A DNA stretch of 64,000 bases from DATKDF01 sp963752045 (GTDB lineage Bacteria > Acidobacteriota > Vicinamibacteria > Vicinamibacterales > SCN-69-37): assembly GCA_963752045.1 (NCBI GenBank), contig CAVVWN010000008.1, forward strand, positions 1,116,001 to 1,180,000, in the 5' to 3' direction. The translations under genes were made by a program, and so were the position numbers. Numbering within the stretch: the first letter of the stretch is position 1; each line of letters opens with the position of its first letter. Below the pieces are notes generated by a model that was given only the letters and a program-made list of their open reading frames with translations, had not been told where the DNA came from and made no database searches. Shown piece by piece: positions 16,172-26,992 of this stretch.

Positions 16172-18679
16172 ATGAAGCATATGTCGTCTGCCGCGAGGAT
16201 TGCGGCGTTCGCGGCCGTCCTGGCGATGTGCCTGGCTGCGGCTCCGATGTCGACGGGTCTGCAGAGCGGCCGCGCCGCCGGTCCGGTCGCCGCCGTGCGC
16301 GCCGCGCTTGCGCAGGGCGATCTGCCCGCCGCGCGCAGTGCCGCCGCCGCGGCGACCGGCGCCGAGGCCGAGCTGGGATCGGCGCTCGTCGATCTGTTCG
16401 TCGGTCGCGAGAGCCAGGCTCGCGAGCGCCTCATGCCGCTGGCTCGTGCGAACCCTCTCGGCGAGGCAGCGCTCGAACTGGGGCTTCTGGAACTGCGGCA
16501 GGGCAACCGCGCCGAGTCCGCCCGTTGGCTCAATCCTCTGGCCGCCGTCCGCCAGTTCTCGACACCCGACGACTACCTGCGCCTGGCGCGTGCGGCTCGC
16601 GGCATCCGCGAGTTCTTCCTCGCGAACGATGCGTTCCAGCGCGTAGCCGAGGTGCCGCGTGCGGACATCCAGACCGCGTGGGCGGATTTGTTCCTCGTCC
16701 GGCATCAGGTGGGTGACGCCGCGACGAGCTACCGGTCAGCACTCGAGGCGGATGCGCGGTGGGTGCCGGCCCATCTCGGGATGGCCCGGGCGCTTGCCAA
16801 TGACGATCCGGGAGCCGCTGCCGAGGCACTCGAGGCCGCCCGGAAGATCGCGCCCGACCACCCGGACGTGTGGCTGATGACCGCGGAGCGGCGGCTGGCC
16901 GACGAAGACTTCGAGGGCGCGCTCGAGGCACTCGATCGCGTGGCGGCCGTCCGCGCCGGTTCGATCGAAGAGGCCTCGCTCCGGGCCGCGGTCGCCTACG
17001 CCGATCGGCGCCTCGACGAGGTCGAGCCGCTCATCGCGCGCGCGACCGCCATCTATCCGGCTTCGGCCCTCGCGTTCCGCCTCGTTGGCCAGGAAGCCGC
17101 CCGCGACTATCGGTTCGACGACGCGGCCGGGTATGCCCGGCGCGGCGTGGAACGGGATCCCGACGATGCCGATGCGCAGGCCGAGCTGGGGTTGTACCTG
17201 CTGCGGAGCGGCGAGGAGTCCGACGCGCGCGTCGCCCTCGAATGGTCCTACAGCCTCGACAAGAGCGACCCGCTCACCGTGAACCTCCTGCGGATGCTCG
17301 ACTCGCTCGACGGCTTCACCCGGGTGGAGCAGGGCGACCTGGTGTTCAGGTTCGATCCGAAGGAGGCAGCGGTGCTCGGCCCGTACGCCCTTCCGCTTGG
17401 CCAGGAGGCGTATGAGACGTTCGTGCGCCGCTACGGATTCACGCCGAAGGGCCCCATCCTCATCGAGGTGTTCCCGGTTCACGACGACTTCGCGGTCCGC
17501 ACGCTGGGACTGCCGGGCCTGGTCGGGGCGCTGGGTGCGTGTTTCGGTCGCGTGATCGCGATGGACTCGCCGCAGGCGCGGCCGCCAGGCACGTTCAGCT
17601 GGCACGCCACGCTCTGGCACGAGATGGCGCACGTCTTCACGCTCCAGCTCTCCGACTACCGCGTTCCACGCTGGCTCACCGAGGGGATCTCGGGGTACGA
17701 GGAGCATCGGCGGCAACCCGCCTGGGGCCGGGAACTCAACCTCGAGTTCGCGCACGTGCTCGCGCAAGGCAAGACGTTCGGCGTGAAGCGTCTGCCCGAG
17801 GCGTTCAAGCGACCGGAGACCTTGTCGCTCGGCTACTTCGAGGCGTCGCTCGTCGTCGAACACCTCGTGGACCAGCACGGCGACGAGGGCCTGCGGCGCC
17901 TGCTTGGTGCCTATGCCGACGGTGCGACCGACGAGGACGCGTTCGGCAAGGCCTTTGGCACGACGATCGACGCGGCCGACGCGTCCTTCAAGACGTTCGT
18001 CGACGCCCGTTACGGCCCGCTCGCGAGGGCCATGGCTGAGCCTGCGTCGCGGATCGCGCCCGACGACCTGCCGGCACTGCGTGCCCGCGCCGAAGCCGCA
18101 CGTGAGAACTTCAGCAGCCAGGTCGCCTACGGGCAGGCCCTCTTCAGGATGGGCGACTTCGACCGTGCCATCGAGCCTCTCGAACTGGCGGCCCGGCTCG
18201 CGCCCCAGGCGTCGGGCGACGGCAGCCCGCGGGCACTTCTTGCGCAGATCTTCGAGAAGCGCGGAGACTTGTCCCGGGCGCGACGCGAGTGGCGCCTGTT
18301 GCTCGAGCACGACCACACGAACGTGGCGGCCGCCCGGCGGCTGGCGGCGCTCTCCGAGGAGCCCGGCAGCGAAGAGGACCTCGAGTACGGCCTGAGGCTG
18401 ACCGCTGACCTCGACCCCTTCGACGCCGATTCTCACGCGCGCCTGGGCCGACTGCTGTTCGACCGAGGGCGTCACGCCGAGGCCCTCGTCGAGTTCGAGG
18501 TGGCCCTGGCCCTCGGTCCGGCCAACCTGGCCGAGGCGCACGCCGACGCCGGCGAAGCGTTGCTGAAACTGGGTCGCCGCGAGGAGGCCCGGCGCGAAGC
18601 GCTGGCCGCGCTCAGGGTGGCGCCCACCTACGCGCGCGCGCAGGACTTGCTGCTGCTCGCCATCGGAAAGCAGGAGTGA
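16172..18679 (+). CDS. Exported TPR protein with gluzincin metallopeptidase domain
   Basis: Signal peptide at residues 1-35, then TPR-like helical repeats (about 40-390), a central peptidase-MA-like domain with zinc motif HEMAH near residue 483 and downstream glutamate in WLTEGISGYEE, then more TPRs to the end. About 835 residues. The ATG at 16172 is preferred over GTG 16133 because it starts the signal peptide; a second ATG is at 16181. The gene overlaps the caspase-fold gene by one base (TGATG), implying they work together. Substrate unknown. Confidence 0.82.
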   Translation: MKHMSSAARIAAFAAVLAMCLAAAPMSTGLQSGRAAGPVAAVRAALAQGDLPAARSAAAAATGAEAELGSALVDLFVGRESQARERLMPLARANPLGEAALELGLLELRQGNRAESARWLNPLAAVRQFSTPDDYLRLARAARGIREFFLANDAFQRVAEVPRADIQTAWADLFLVRHQVGDAATSYRSALEADARWVPAHLGMARALANDDPGAAAEALEAARKIAPDHPDVWLMTAERRLADEDFEGALEALDRVAAVRAGSIEEASLRAAVAYADRRLDEVEPLIARATAIYPASALAFRLVGQEAARDYRFDDAAGYARRGVERDPDDADAQAELGLYLLRSGEESDARVALEWSYSLDKSDPLTVNLLRMLDSLDGFTRVEQGDLVFRFDPKEAAVLGPYALPLGQEAYETFVRRYGFTPKGPILIEVFPVHDDFAVRTLGLPGLVGALGACFGRVIAMDSPQARPPGTFSWHATLWHEMAHVFTLQLSDYRVPRWLTEGISGYEEHRRQPAWGRELNLEFAHVLAQGKTFGVKRLPEAFKRPETLSLGYFEASLVVEHLVDQHGDEGLRRLLGAYADGATDEDAFGKAFGTTIDAADASFKTFVDARYGPLARAMAEPASRIAPDDLPALRARAEAARENFSSQVAYGQALFRMGDFDRAIEPLELAARLAPQASGDGSPRALLAQIFEKRGDLSRARREWRLLLEHDHTNVAAARRLAALSEEPGSEEDLEYGLRLTADLDPFDADSHARLGRLLFDRGRHAEALVEFEVALALGPANLAEAHADAGEALLKLGRREEARREALAALRVAPTYARAQDLLLLAIGKQE

Positions 18680-19683
18680 TGCGCACGTTCACGCCATCGA
18701 TCGGACGGTCCCGGTGCGTCGCACTCGTCGCGGCCGGTGCAGCGGTGCTGTTCCTCGTGCCGCGACCCGCCCTCGCCCAGGGCACGCGGCACGCCGTGCT
18801 CGTGCAGGGGGCATCGGGCGAGCCGCAGTACGCCACACTCCATCGGGGGTGGCTCGATCGGCTCGCCGGCGTGCTGCGTGACGAGCTTCGGTTCGACGAG
18901 TCGTCGCTCACCGTGCTGGCCGAGCGCGCCGCCGAAGGCGAGGAGCGCGCGACGGCCGACGCGGTCAGGGCCGTGCTGGGCCGGCTCGCGGGCGCGGCCG
19001 GGCCAGACGACCTCGTGTTCGTCATGATGATCGGCCACGGAAGCGGTGTGGGGGCGGACGCCAAGTTCAACCTGGTCGGGCCGGACCTCACCGCGGCCGA
19101 GTGGAAGGCGCTGCTCGATCCGATTCAGGCGCGCCTCGTCGTCGTCGATGCGACGAGCGCGAGTTTTGGTTTTCTCGAGACCCTCGCCGCACCCGGACGA
19201 GTGGTCATCACGGCGACCAACAGTCCGGCGCAGCGCTATCACACGGTGTTTCCCGACGCGTTCATCGACGCGCTGACGGCCAAGGCGGCCGACCAGGATC
19301 AGAACGACCGCATTTCGATGCTCGAGGCGTTCACGTTTGCGTCGCGGCTGGTTGCCCAGCACTACGAGCAGGCGGGAACGCTCGCGACCGAACATGCGGC
19401 GCTCGACGACACCGGTGGGGGCGCAGGCCGGAAGGCAGGCGAGGAGGGGGAAGACGGCGCGGTGGCCGAGGCCACGTATCTCGATACCGTGGCCGCCCCG
19501 ACGTCGGCCGATCCCGAAGTCCAGAAACTGCTCCTTCGCCAGCAGGCGCTCACAGGCGAGCTCGATGCCCTCAAGCGCCGGCGTCCCACGATGACGTCCG
19601 AGGAGTACGAGCGGGAATTCGAGCGGCTGGCGACGGAGCTCGCCGTCGTGTCGCGCGAGATTCGACAACGCGGCGGCGGGTAG
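18679..19683 (+). CDS. Exported caspase-fold protein lacking the catalytic cysteine
   Basis: A signal peptide ending ALA-QG precedes a C13/caspase-like domain: VLVQGASGEPQY, DDLVFVMMIGHGSG with the histidine, and LVVVDATSASFGFLE at the position where the catalytic cysteine normally follows VxD. Here only Thr and Ser are present, so peptidase activity is doubtful. Residues 195-225 contain DQDQNDRISMLEAFTFA, an EF-hand-like segment seen in related proteins. The C-terminus is a charged helical region. 334 residues. Its start overlaps the stop of the TPR metalloprotease. Confidence 0.7.
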   Translation: MRTFTPSIGRSRCVALVAAGAAVLFLVPRPALAQGTRHAVLVQGASGEPQYATLHRGWLDRLAGVLRDELRFDESSLTVLAERAAEGEERATADAVRAVLGRLAGAAGPDDLVFVMMIGHGSGVGADAKFNLVGPDLTAAEWKALLDPIQARLVVVDATSASFGFLETLAAPGRVVITATNSPAQRYHTVFPDAFIDALTAKAADQDQNDRISMLEAFTFASRLVAQHYEQAGTLATEHAALDDTGGGAGRKAGEEGEDGAVAEATYLDTVAAPTSADPEVQKLLLRQQALTGELDALKRRRPTMTSEEYEREFERLATELAVVSREIRQRGGG

Positions 19684-19693
19684 CCCGTTCTGG

Positions 19694-20359
19694 TCAGACG
19701 TTCCACCACTCCACCCGGAGGCGCTCCGGGCGGCGGAGAACCCAGACGAGCGTCAGGCCTGCGAGGGCCCCGCCCGCGTACGTCCAGAACGCCGCGTCGC
19801 CTGCTGCTCCAAGCGGCCGGGCCAGTCCTCCGAGGAGTTGAAGCGCGAGCCACACTCCAAGGAAGAAGAGCGCCGGCAGCTCCACGACATCCCGAGCGAC
19901 GACGAAGATGGGGACGAGCACCAGAATGCGCGATCGCCGGAACAAGGCAAGGTATGCGGCCATGACGGCCGCGACGGCCCCACCGTCGCCGACGACCGGC
20001 GTGAGCGAGGCCGGGTGCGCCCAGGTTTCAGCGAGGGCGGCGACGAGGCCACCGGCGACGTAAAGCAGGAGGAACCTGGCATGGCCCAGGCGGTCCTCGA
20101 CGCTCCGGCCCAGGATCCAGAGCGCGAGGGCGTTACTGCCGGCGTGAACGGCGCCGGAATGGACGAAGAGTGACGTGAAAGCCGACGTCCAGGAGAAAGC
20201 GGCCGGCACGATGCCCCACGTGTGGTAGAAGCGGGCAGCCGCCGGCTCGTCACGCGCCAGCGCCAGCTGCGCGAGGAACACGAGCCAGCTCAGGCCGACG
20301 AGCGCCGCCGTGACGTACGGGACGGTGCGTGACGGGACGACGTCGCGGAGCGGGATCAT
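19694..20359 (-). CDS. Rhomboid-family membrane protein, probably inactive
   Basis: About six hydrophobic segments with rhomboid landmarks: FTSLFVHSGAVHAGSNALALWILGRSVEDRLG, matching the HxxxN region. The catalytic GxSG appears as VVGDGGAV, lacking serine, and the TM6 histidine position (usually AHxGG) reads TYAGG. Both dyad residues are therefore absent. 221 residues. Known pseudo-rhomboids bind clients without cutting them. Convergent with the caspase-fold gene and divergent from the zinc-ribbon gene. Confidence 0.8.
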   Translation of the reverse strand: MIPLRDVVPSRTVPYVTAALVGLSWLVFLAQLALARDEPAAARFYHTWGIVPAAFSWTSAFTSLFVHSGAVHAGSNALALWILGRSVEDRLGHARFLLLYVAGGLVAALAETWAHPASLTPVVGDGGAVAAVMAAYLALFRRSRILVLVPIFVVARDVVELPALFFLGVWLALQLLGGLARPLGAAGDAAFWTYAGGALAGLTLVWVLRRPERLRVEWWNV

Positions 20360-20400
20360 CGAGGGCTGGGGCAGTATAGAGCCAGCTGGAGCGCGATCGG

Positions 20401-20697
20401 ATGCAGTGCAGAGCGTGTGGAACCGAGATCGCCGAGAAGGCCATCGTGTGCTTCCGTTGCGGGGCCGCGACGCTCGACGTGGGGCGGCCGCCGGCCCCGA
20501 CCGCGCGCCGGTCCCCCGGCCCGCCGGTCGGGTGGGTCGTCGCGGCTTTCTTTGGCCTCCTCGTCGGGGTTTCGGCCGCGGTCGTCACCTTCGACGGGAC
20601 GTGGCCGCGGGCGGTGGCACTCGGCCTCGGAGGACTGGCTGGTGGCCTCCTGTGGTGGTTCCTGCGGGGGGTGGGGCGCAGGCGGCGAGTAGGGTAG
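20401..20697 (+). CDS. Zinc-ribbon membrane protein
   Basis: 98 residues. An N-terminal zinc ribbon (MQCRACGTEI and VCFRCGAA, two CxxC pairs) is followed by a Pro-rich linker and two transmembrane segments (about 43-61 and 70-88), ending in a basic GVGRRRRVG tail. TATAGA at 20375-20380 may be its -10. It precedes the FHA-GAF-PP2C gene by 16 bp, so it may belong to that signalling unit. Function unknown. Confidence 0.7.
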   Translation: MQCRACGTEIAEKAIVCFRCGAATLDVGRPPAPTARRSPGPPVGWVVAAFFGLLVGVSAAVVTFDGTWPRAVALGLGGLAGGLLWWFLRGVGRRRRVG

Positions 20698-20713
20698 ACT
20701 GACAGGCTGAACG

Positions 20714-22338
20714 ATGGCAGATTTCCGGCTGCAAGTGAGGGACCTACTGGGGGAACGCGTCGTACCGCTCGACCAGTTCCCGTTCTCGATCGGGCGGCGC
20801 GAGACGAACGTCCTGCGCCTGGGCGGAAGCGAAGTCTCGCGGGAGCACGCCGAGATCCTCTCCGATGGCGGCCAGTTCCGGTTGCGAGATCTGCAGTCAC
20901 GCTACGGCACGTTCGTCAATGGCGAGCCGGTGACCGACTGCGCGCTCAAGGCCGGCGACCAGATACGCCTGGGCCGTGGTGGCGGGGCCGATCTGGTCCT
21001 GATGCGCGCCGATGACACGTCGCAGAGCTTCTCGGGGCGATCGACGACGGGCGCGCGCGACGACCTGCGTCAGATGACGGCGCTGCTCGAAGGGTTCCGG
21101 GCGCTCGGCGCCGGACGCGTGCTGCAGGACGTGCTCGAGCTCGTGCTCGATGCCGCGCTGGAAGTGTCGGGCGCCGAGCGCGCCTTCATCATGCTCGCCG
21201 AGACCGGCGGCAAGCTCGAGTTCAAGCTCGCGCGCAGCCGGGGGAAGAAGCCCCTGACCGGCCGCACCTTCGCGACCAGCCAGAAGATCCCCGAGGAAGT
21301 GTTCACGACGGGCAAGACGCGGGTGGTCGCCGACCTGCTCGACGGCGGACACGCCGACGTGCACATGGGGACCGTGGCGCTCGGCATCCGGCACGTCGTG
21401 TGCGTGCCGCTCAATCTCGTGCAGTACTTCGAGTCGGCCGAGTCGCAAACCGGAGGACCGGCGCATTGGCGTGCTGTACCTCGACAGCCGCGAGCGGGGC
21501 ACGTTCCTGACCGACGCGACGCGCGTGGCGCTCGAGACGCTCGCGGCCGAGGCCTCGGTGGCGATCGAGAACGCGCGGCTCTACCGCGAGAAGCTCGAGA
21601 AGGCCAAGATGGAACAGCGAGATGCGCATCGCGGCCGAGATCCAGCAGGCGCTGCTGCCCAATCCGCTCGTCACGGCCGGCTTCGTCGAAGCCGCCGCGT
21701 CGAGCATCCCGTGTCGCTCGATCGGGGGGGACTTCTTCGACTACCTGGACGAGGGCGGCGAGCGCTTCGGTTTCACGCTCGGTGACGTGTCGGGCAAGGG
21801 GCCGCCGGCCGCGCTGATGAGCGCGCTCATGCAGGGCATGTTCTCGGCCCACGTGAAATTCGCCGACGGACCGGCATCGGCCGTGACGACGATGAACAAG
21901 GCGCTGTGCCGCCGGGGGCTCGAGTCGCGCTTCGTGACGCTGATGTTCGGGGCCATCAGGGCCGACGGGCAGATGACGTATACGAACGCCGGACACAACC
22001 CGCCCTTCATCGTGGGGGCCGGGGGCGTGCGCCGGCTCGAAGTGGGCGGTCCGGTCGTGGGCCTGCTGGAGTTTGCGCCCTACGATCAGGAGACGGTGAC
22101 GCTCGCGCCTGGCGACACGGTGGTCATCTTCAGCGACGGCGTGTCCGAGGCGCTCAACGCCGCCGGTGAGGAGTACGGCGACGATCGGCTGCAGGCGGTC
22201 GTCGAGAGTGCCGGGCCAGTGCCCGCCTCCGAAATCGTCGACCGCGTCGTGGCCGAGGTCAGGACGTTCACGAAGGGGGCGCCGCAGAGCGACGACATCA
22301 CCGTGATGGTGATCCGTTATCGGGGAACAGGGCAGTAG
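20714..22338 (+). CDS. FHA-GAF-PP2C (SpoIIE-type) serine phosphatase (two frameshifts)
   Basis: Domains in order: FHA (residues about 22-90, with SREHAEI and RYGTFVNGE), GAF (about 125-275) and PP2C/SpoIIE phosphatase (about 310-540: IGGDFFDYL, GDVSGKGPPAALMSA, FSDGVSEAL, DDITVMVIRY). The frame slips twice, near 21457 (ACCGGCG, one extra C before RIGVLYLD) and near 21621 (CAGCGAG, one extra C before EMRIAAEIQQALLP). Removing both gives about 540 residues. Likely a partner-switch phosphatase reading phosphothreonine through FHA; the Ser/Thr kinase at 59638 is a possible opposing enzyme, by inference. It abuts the next gene without a gap. Confidence 0.85.
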
Positions 22339-23559
22339 ATGCACCCGCTCATCTACGACTGGAATACCGTGGGCGGCGCCGGCGCCGGGCCGCCGGTCAT
22401 GCTCGACGACGAGACGCTGCGCGACGGCCTGCAGTCGCCGTCGGTGCGGACGCCGAGCATCGAGCAGAAGGTCCGTATCCTGCACCTCATCGACGCGCTC
22501 GGCATCGAGACGGCCGATATCGGCCTGCCCGGCGCGGGCCCGCACGTGGCCGCCGACGTCGAACGGCTGGCGCGCGAGATCGTGGACCAGAAGCTCGGCG
22601 TGCGCGCCAACTGCGCCGCGCGCACGGTCATTGCCGACATCACGCCGGTCGTCGATATCTCAGAGCGTGTCGGCATGCCGATCGAGTGCTGCACGTTCAT
22701 CGGCTCGAGCCCGATCCGCCAGTACGCCGAGGACTGGACACTCGATCGCCTGCAGCGGTTGACGGAGGAGGCCGTACGATTCGCCGTGGCGCAGGGCCTT
22801 CCGGTGATGTACGTCACCGAGGACACGACGCGCGCGGACCCCGACTCGCTGCGCGCCCTGTACTCGACGGCCATCCGTGCCGGCGCCTCGCGCCTCTGCA
22901 TCGCCGACACGGTGGGCCACGCGACCCCGGCCGGCGCGGGCGCCGTGGTGCGGTTCGTTCAGTCGGTCGTCGATGAATGCGGCGGCGGCGTCGGCATCGA
23001 CTGGCACGGCCATCGCGACCGCGACCTCGCGGTGGGCAACGCGCTCGCGGCCTGGAGCGCCGGTGCCACGCGGATCCACGGCGCCGCCATCGGCATCGGC
23101 GAGCGAGTCGGCAATACGCCGATGGACATGCTGCTCATCAATTTCGTGCTGATGGGCCAGCGGATCGCCGACCTCACGAAGCTTCCTGAGTACTGCGAGC
23201 TCGTGTCGGAGGCGACAGGCGTGCCTATCCCCCACAACTACCCGGTCGTCGGCGAGGACGCCTTCCGTACGGCCACCGGCGTCCATGCAGCGGCAGTCAT
23301 CAAGGCGTATCGGAAGGGCGAGCCCGAGCTGGTCGATGCCGTCTACTCGGGCGTGCCCGCGAGCCTCGTCAGCCGCGAGCAGCGGATCGAGGTGGGGCCG
23401 ATGTCGGGCAAGTCGAACGTCGTCTACTGGCTGGAACGGCGCGGCATCGAGGCCACCGACGAGCGGGTCGATCGCGTGTTCGCTGCCGCCAAGGCCGCGA
23501 GCGGTACCCTCACCGAAAGCGAGATTCGCAGTCTCCTCACAGACAGCGTGCGACACTGA
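22339..23559 (+). CDS. 2-isopropylmalate / homocitrate synthase family protein
   Basis: DRE-TIM metallolyase. DDETLRDGLQSPSVRTP is the N-terminal metal-binding motif; YVTEDTTRADPDSL, ADTVGHATP and the HGHRD metal ligands in GIDWHGHRDRDLAVGN follow; GIGERVGNTPMD closes the barrel, then a short C-terminal segment. 406 residues, lacking the long LeuA regulatory domain. It condenses acetyl-CoA with a 2-oxo acid; the exact acid cannot be told from sequence. ATG directly follows the TAG of the phosphatase gene. Confidence 0.87.
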   Translation: MHPLIYDWNTVGGAGAGPPVMLDDETLRDGLQSPSVRTPSIEQKVRILHLIDALGIETADIGLPGAGPHVAADVERLAREIVDQKLGVRANCAARTVIADITPVVDISERVGMPIECCTFIGSSPIRQYAEDWTLDRLQRLTEEAVRFAVAQGLPVMYVTEDTTRADPDSLRALYSTAIRAGASRLCIADTVGHATPAGAGAVVRFVQSVVDECGGGVGIDWHGHRDRDLAVGNALAAWSAGATRIHGAAIGIGERVGNTPMDMLLINFVLMGQRIADLTKLPEYCELVSEATGVPIPHNYPVVGEDAFRTATGVHAAAVIKAYRKGEPELVDAVYSGVPASLVSREQRIEVGPMSGKSNVVYWLERRGIEATDERVDRVFAAAKAASGTLTESEIRSLLTDSVRH

Positions 23560-23729
23560 ATCTGGGATCTGGGATCTGGGATCTGGGATCGAAGGGCATC
23601 TACTGATCTGGCGATCTGGGGATCCACACTGAGCTGAGCCGTGCCGCGCCGGCGCGATTCGGCGCCTCCGATTACCAGATCACCAGATCACCAGATGCCC
23701 TTCGATCCCAGATCCCAGATCCCAGATTC
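23558..23729. repeat. Inverted heptanucleotide/octanucleotide repeats between convergent genes
   Basis: The left arm has four CTGGGAT units followed by CGAAGGGCATCT and GATCTGG; the right arm (about 23672-23729) has CCAGATCA units, AGATGCCCTTCG, then CCCAGAT units. The arms are near-complements, so transcripts from either side can form a long stem. It lies exactly between the convergent LeuA-like and M28 genes and may act as a two-way terminator. The right arm ends at the stop codon of the minus-strand gene. Confidence 0.85.
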
Positions 23730-24753
23730 AGCGAAGCAGATGGGCTTCGATCTTCGGCAGGCTCGCGACGAGGACGTCTCCGACGGCCTGGAGGCTGCGG
23801 GCCGAGAGCTTGTCGATCGTATCGGCCGCCGTGTGCCAGGGGGCGTAGTCGAGGTCGATGATGTCGACCGCATCCACGCCTGCCTCGAGAAACGGCCAGT
23901 GGTCGTCCTCGATGAGCGTCTCGAGCTCCGGGAACATGGCCCGGTGGCCGAGCTCGCCGGCCGTGGCCCAGATGATGTCCTTCAGCCAGGCGGTGGAGCG
24001 TGATTCGCGAAAGAACCTGGCGTCGCGCTCGGCGATCATGTCGACGAGGATCATCGCGCGAATCGAGGCGATGCTGCCCGCATCCTGGGCCGCCTTGACG
24101 TAGTGCCGGCTGCCGTAGGTATTGTCGGGCGCCCCGGGCCTGCCGCAGTCGGTCCAGTTGGCGCAGAACGCCTCTTCACCGTCGAACCAGACGAGCTCCC
24201 AGGTGAACTCGCGCGGCCTGTCCTTGAGCACGCGCGCGAGCTCGACGAGAAACGCCGCGCTCGAGCCGCCGTCGTTGGCGCCGACGAACGGGAAGGCCCG
24301 GAACGGCTTCGTGTCGTAATGGCCGGTAAGCAGGATCTTCTCGGGTCGCCGGCCCGGCAGCCGCACGACGAGATTCGCCATCTCGACCGGGCCCTGGGGG
24401 GTCTCGGCCGTGAAGGTCTGCTCCTGCACGGTGAGCCCGATGGCCGACATCTGCCGGGTGATGTAGGCCCGGAGCTGCCGGATGCCAGGCGAGCCGGCCG
24501 GTCGCGGGCCGATCGACACGATCTTGCCCAGGTGGTCCCACGCCCGGCTGCTGTCGAACCCGGGCGCCTGCCCGGACGGGCCGGCCTGGTGGTCAGCGGC
24601 TGGTCCGGGAGCGGGAGCCGGCGCAGGCCGAGCGGCAGCCGGTTCCGGCGCCTGACGTACCGACCCGGCGCGCATCGCGAGGACTGTGACGCCCAGGGCC
24701 AGGGCCAGCGCTCCTGCTGCGCCCAGCCCCTGTGTGATGGTCCGTCTCGCCAT
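23728..24753 (-). CDS. Exported M28 protein, glutaminyl-peptide cyclotransferase-like
   Basis: Signal/anchor segment at residues 8-27, a Pro/Ala-rich linker, then the M28 fold: LLTGHYDTK, VGANDGGSSAAFL, VWFDGEEAF, MILVDMIAERDARFF, and IIDLDYAPWHTAADT with the last histidine ligand. The IDLDY-WHT-DT arrangement is closer to glutaminyl cyclases than to aminopeptidases, so N-terminal pyroglutamate formation is likely. 341 residues. GAGGAGC precedes the start. Two cysteines in FCANWTDCGRPG may pair. Confidence 0.8.
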   Translation of the reverse strand: MARRTITQGLGAAGALALALGVTVLAMRAGSVRQAPEPAAARPAPAPAPGPAADHQAGPSGQAPGFDSSRAWDHLGKIVSIGPRPAGSPGIRQLRAYITRQMSAIGLTVQEQTFTAETPQGPVEMANLVVRLPGRRPEKILLTGHYDTKPFRAFPFVGANDGGSSAAFLVELARVLKDRPREFTWELVWFDGEEAFCANWTDCGRPGAPDNTYGSRHYVKAAQDAGSIASIRAMILVDMIAERDARFFRESRSTAWLKDIIWATAGELGHRAMFPELETLIEDDHWPFLEAGVDAVDIIDLDYAPWHTAADTIDKLSARSLQAVGDVLVASLPKIEAHLLR

Positions 24754-24777
24754 GCGGGTGCTCCTCTCGGCTGGCGC

Positions 24778-26064
<1,287 letters not shown>

Positions 26065-26083
26065 GGGTCTCGTCGGTGCGCTT

Positions 26084-26290
26084 TCAGGTCTCAGGCCCCT
26101 CGGGGACGTCCGAATCCTCGGATGGCTCGCTGGTTCCGGACGCGTCGAACGCCGGTCCGGCGGCAACCCGGTAGCCCCCGCCGAGCCACCGGCCCAGGTC
26201 GGCCATCCGGCAGCGTTCGCTGCAGAACGGACGGTACCGGGCCTCGACGCGGCGCTGCCGGCAATACACGCACACGGCAGCCTCGGCCAT
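26084..26290 (-). CDS. yacG: DNA gyrase inhibitor YacG-like zinc protein
   Basis: 68 residues with CVYC, then PFCSERCRMADLGRWLGGGYRV: a CxxC...CxxxC zinc site followed by the ADLGRWL motif that defines YacG, which binds GyrB in E. coli. The C-terminal third is acidic. It sits between phoU and gltA on the same strand, with 14 bp to phoU. Confidence 0.88.
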   Translation of the reverse strand: MAEAAVCVYCRQRRVEARYRPFCSERCRMADLGRWLGGGYRVAAGPAFDASGTSEPSEDSDVPEGPET

Positions 26291-26304
26291 CCAGTTATTT
26301 TAGT

Positions 26305-26979
26305 CTACTCGTTCAGGTGGTGCCGTACGTCCAGGGCCGACACCATGAAGATGACGTCCTCGGCGATGTTGGTGGCATGGTCTCCGACCCGCTCGAGGTG
26401 ACGCGAGACGAGGATCAGGTCGAGCGAGGGCTCGATCGTGCCCTGGTTCTGCAGCATGAACGTGAGCAGGTCACGGAACACGCGTGTCTTGAGCGCGTCG
26501 AGCTCGTCGTCCTGGTCGAGCACCTGGCGGGCGAGGGCCGTGTCCTGCCGGACGTAGGCGTCGAGCGCGTCCCGGAGCATGCTCTGGGCGATCACGGCCA
26601 TGCGGGGGAGGTCGATGAGCTCCTTGACAGGCGGATGTTCCATGTATCGCCGCGCCGCCTCGGCGATGTTGACCGCCAGATCGCCCACCCGCTCGAGGTC
26701 GGTGTTGATCTTCACGGCCGCGACGATCGTGCGGAGGTCGCTCGCCATCGGTTGATGCAGCGCGAGCAGCTTGAAGGCGCGGTCGTCGATGTCGACGTGC
26801 AGCTGGTTGATCGCCGCATCGCCGCCGAGCACGCGCTCGACGACGGCGATGTCGCGGTCGACGAGACCCTTGACGGCGGCCTGAAGGCGATCTTCGGCGT
26901 AGCCGCCCATCTCGAGCAGCCGGGCCTTGAGCGTTTCGAGCTCGTCCTGGAAGTGCCGCACGTGCCGTTCGGTGGTCAT
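26305..26979 (-). CDS. phoU: Phosphate signalling protein PhoU
   Basis: Negative regulator linking the Pst transporter to the PhoR-type kinase. 224 residues built from two three-helix repeats, with metal-binding segments VERVLGGDAAINQLHVDID, LERVGDLAVNIAEAA and LERVGDHATNIAED. It is the last pst gene, 13 bp after pstB. Together with the two-component genes at 35451-38663 it forms the phosphate-starvation control circuit. Confidence 0.95.
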   Translation of the reverse strand: MTTERHVRHFQDELETLKARLLEMGGYAEDRLQAAVKGLVDRDIAVVERVLGGDAAINQLHVDIDDRAFKLLALHQPMASDLRTIVAAVKINTDLERVGDLAVNIAEAARRYMEHPPVKELIDLPRMAVIAQSMLRDALDAYVRQDTALARQVLDQDDELDALKTRVFRDLLTFMLQNQGTIEPSLDLILVSRHLERVGDHATNIAEDVIFMVSALDVRHHLNE

Positions 26980-26992
26980 GGTGGTCAGTCGC

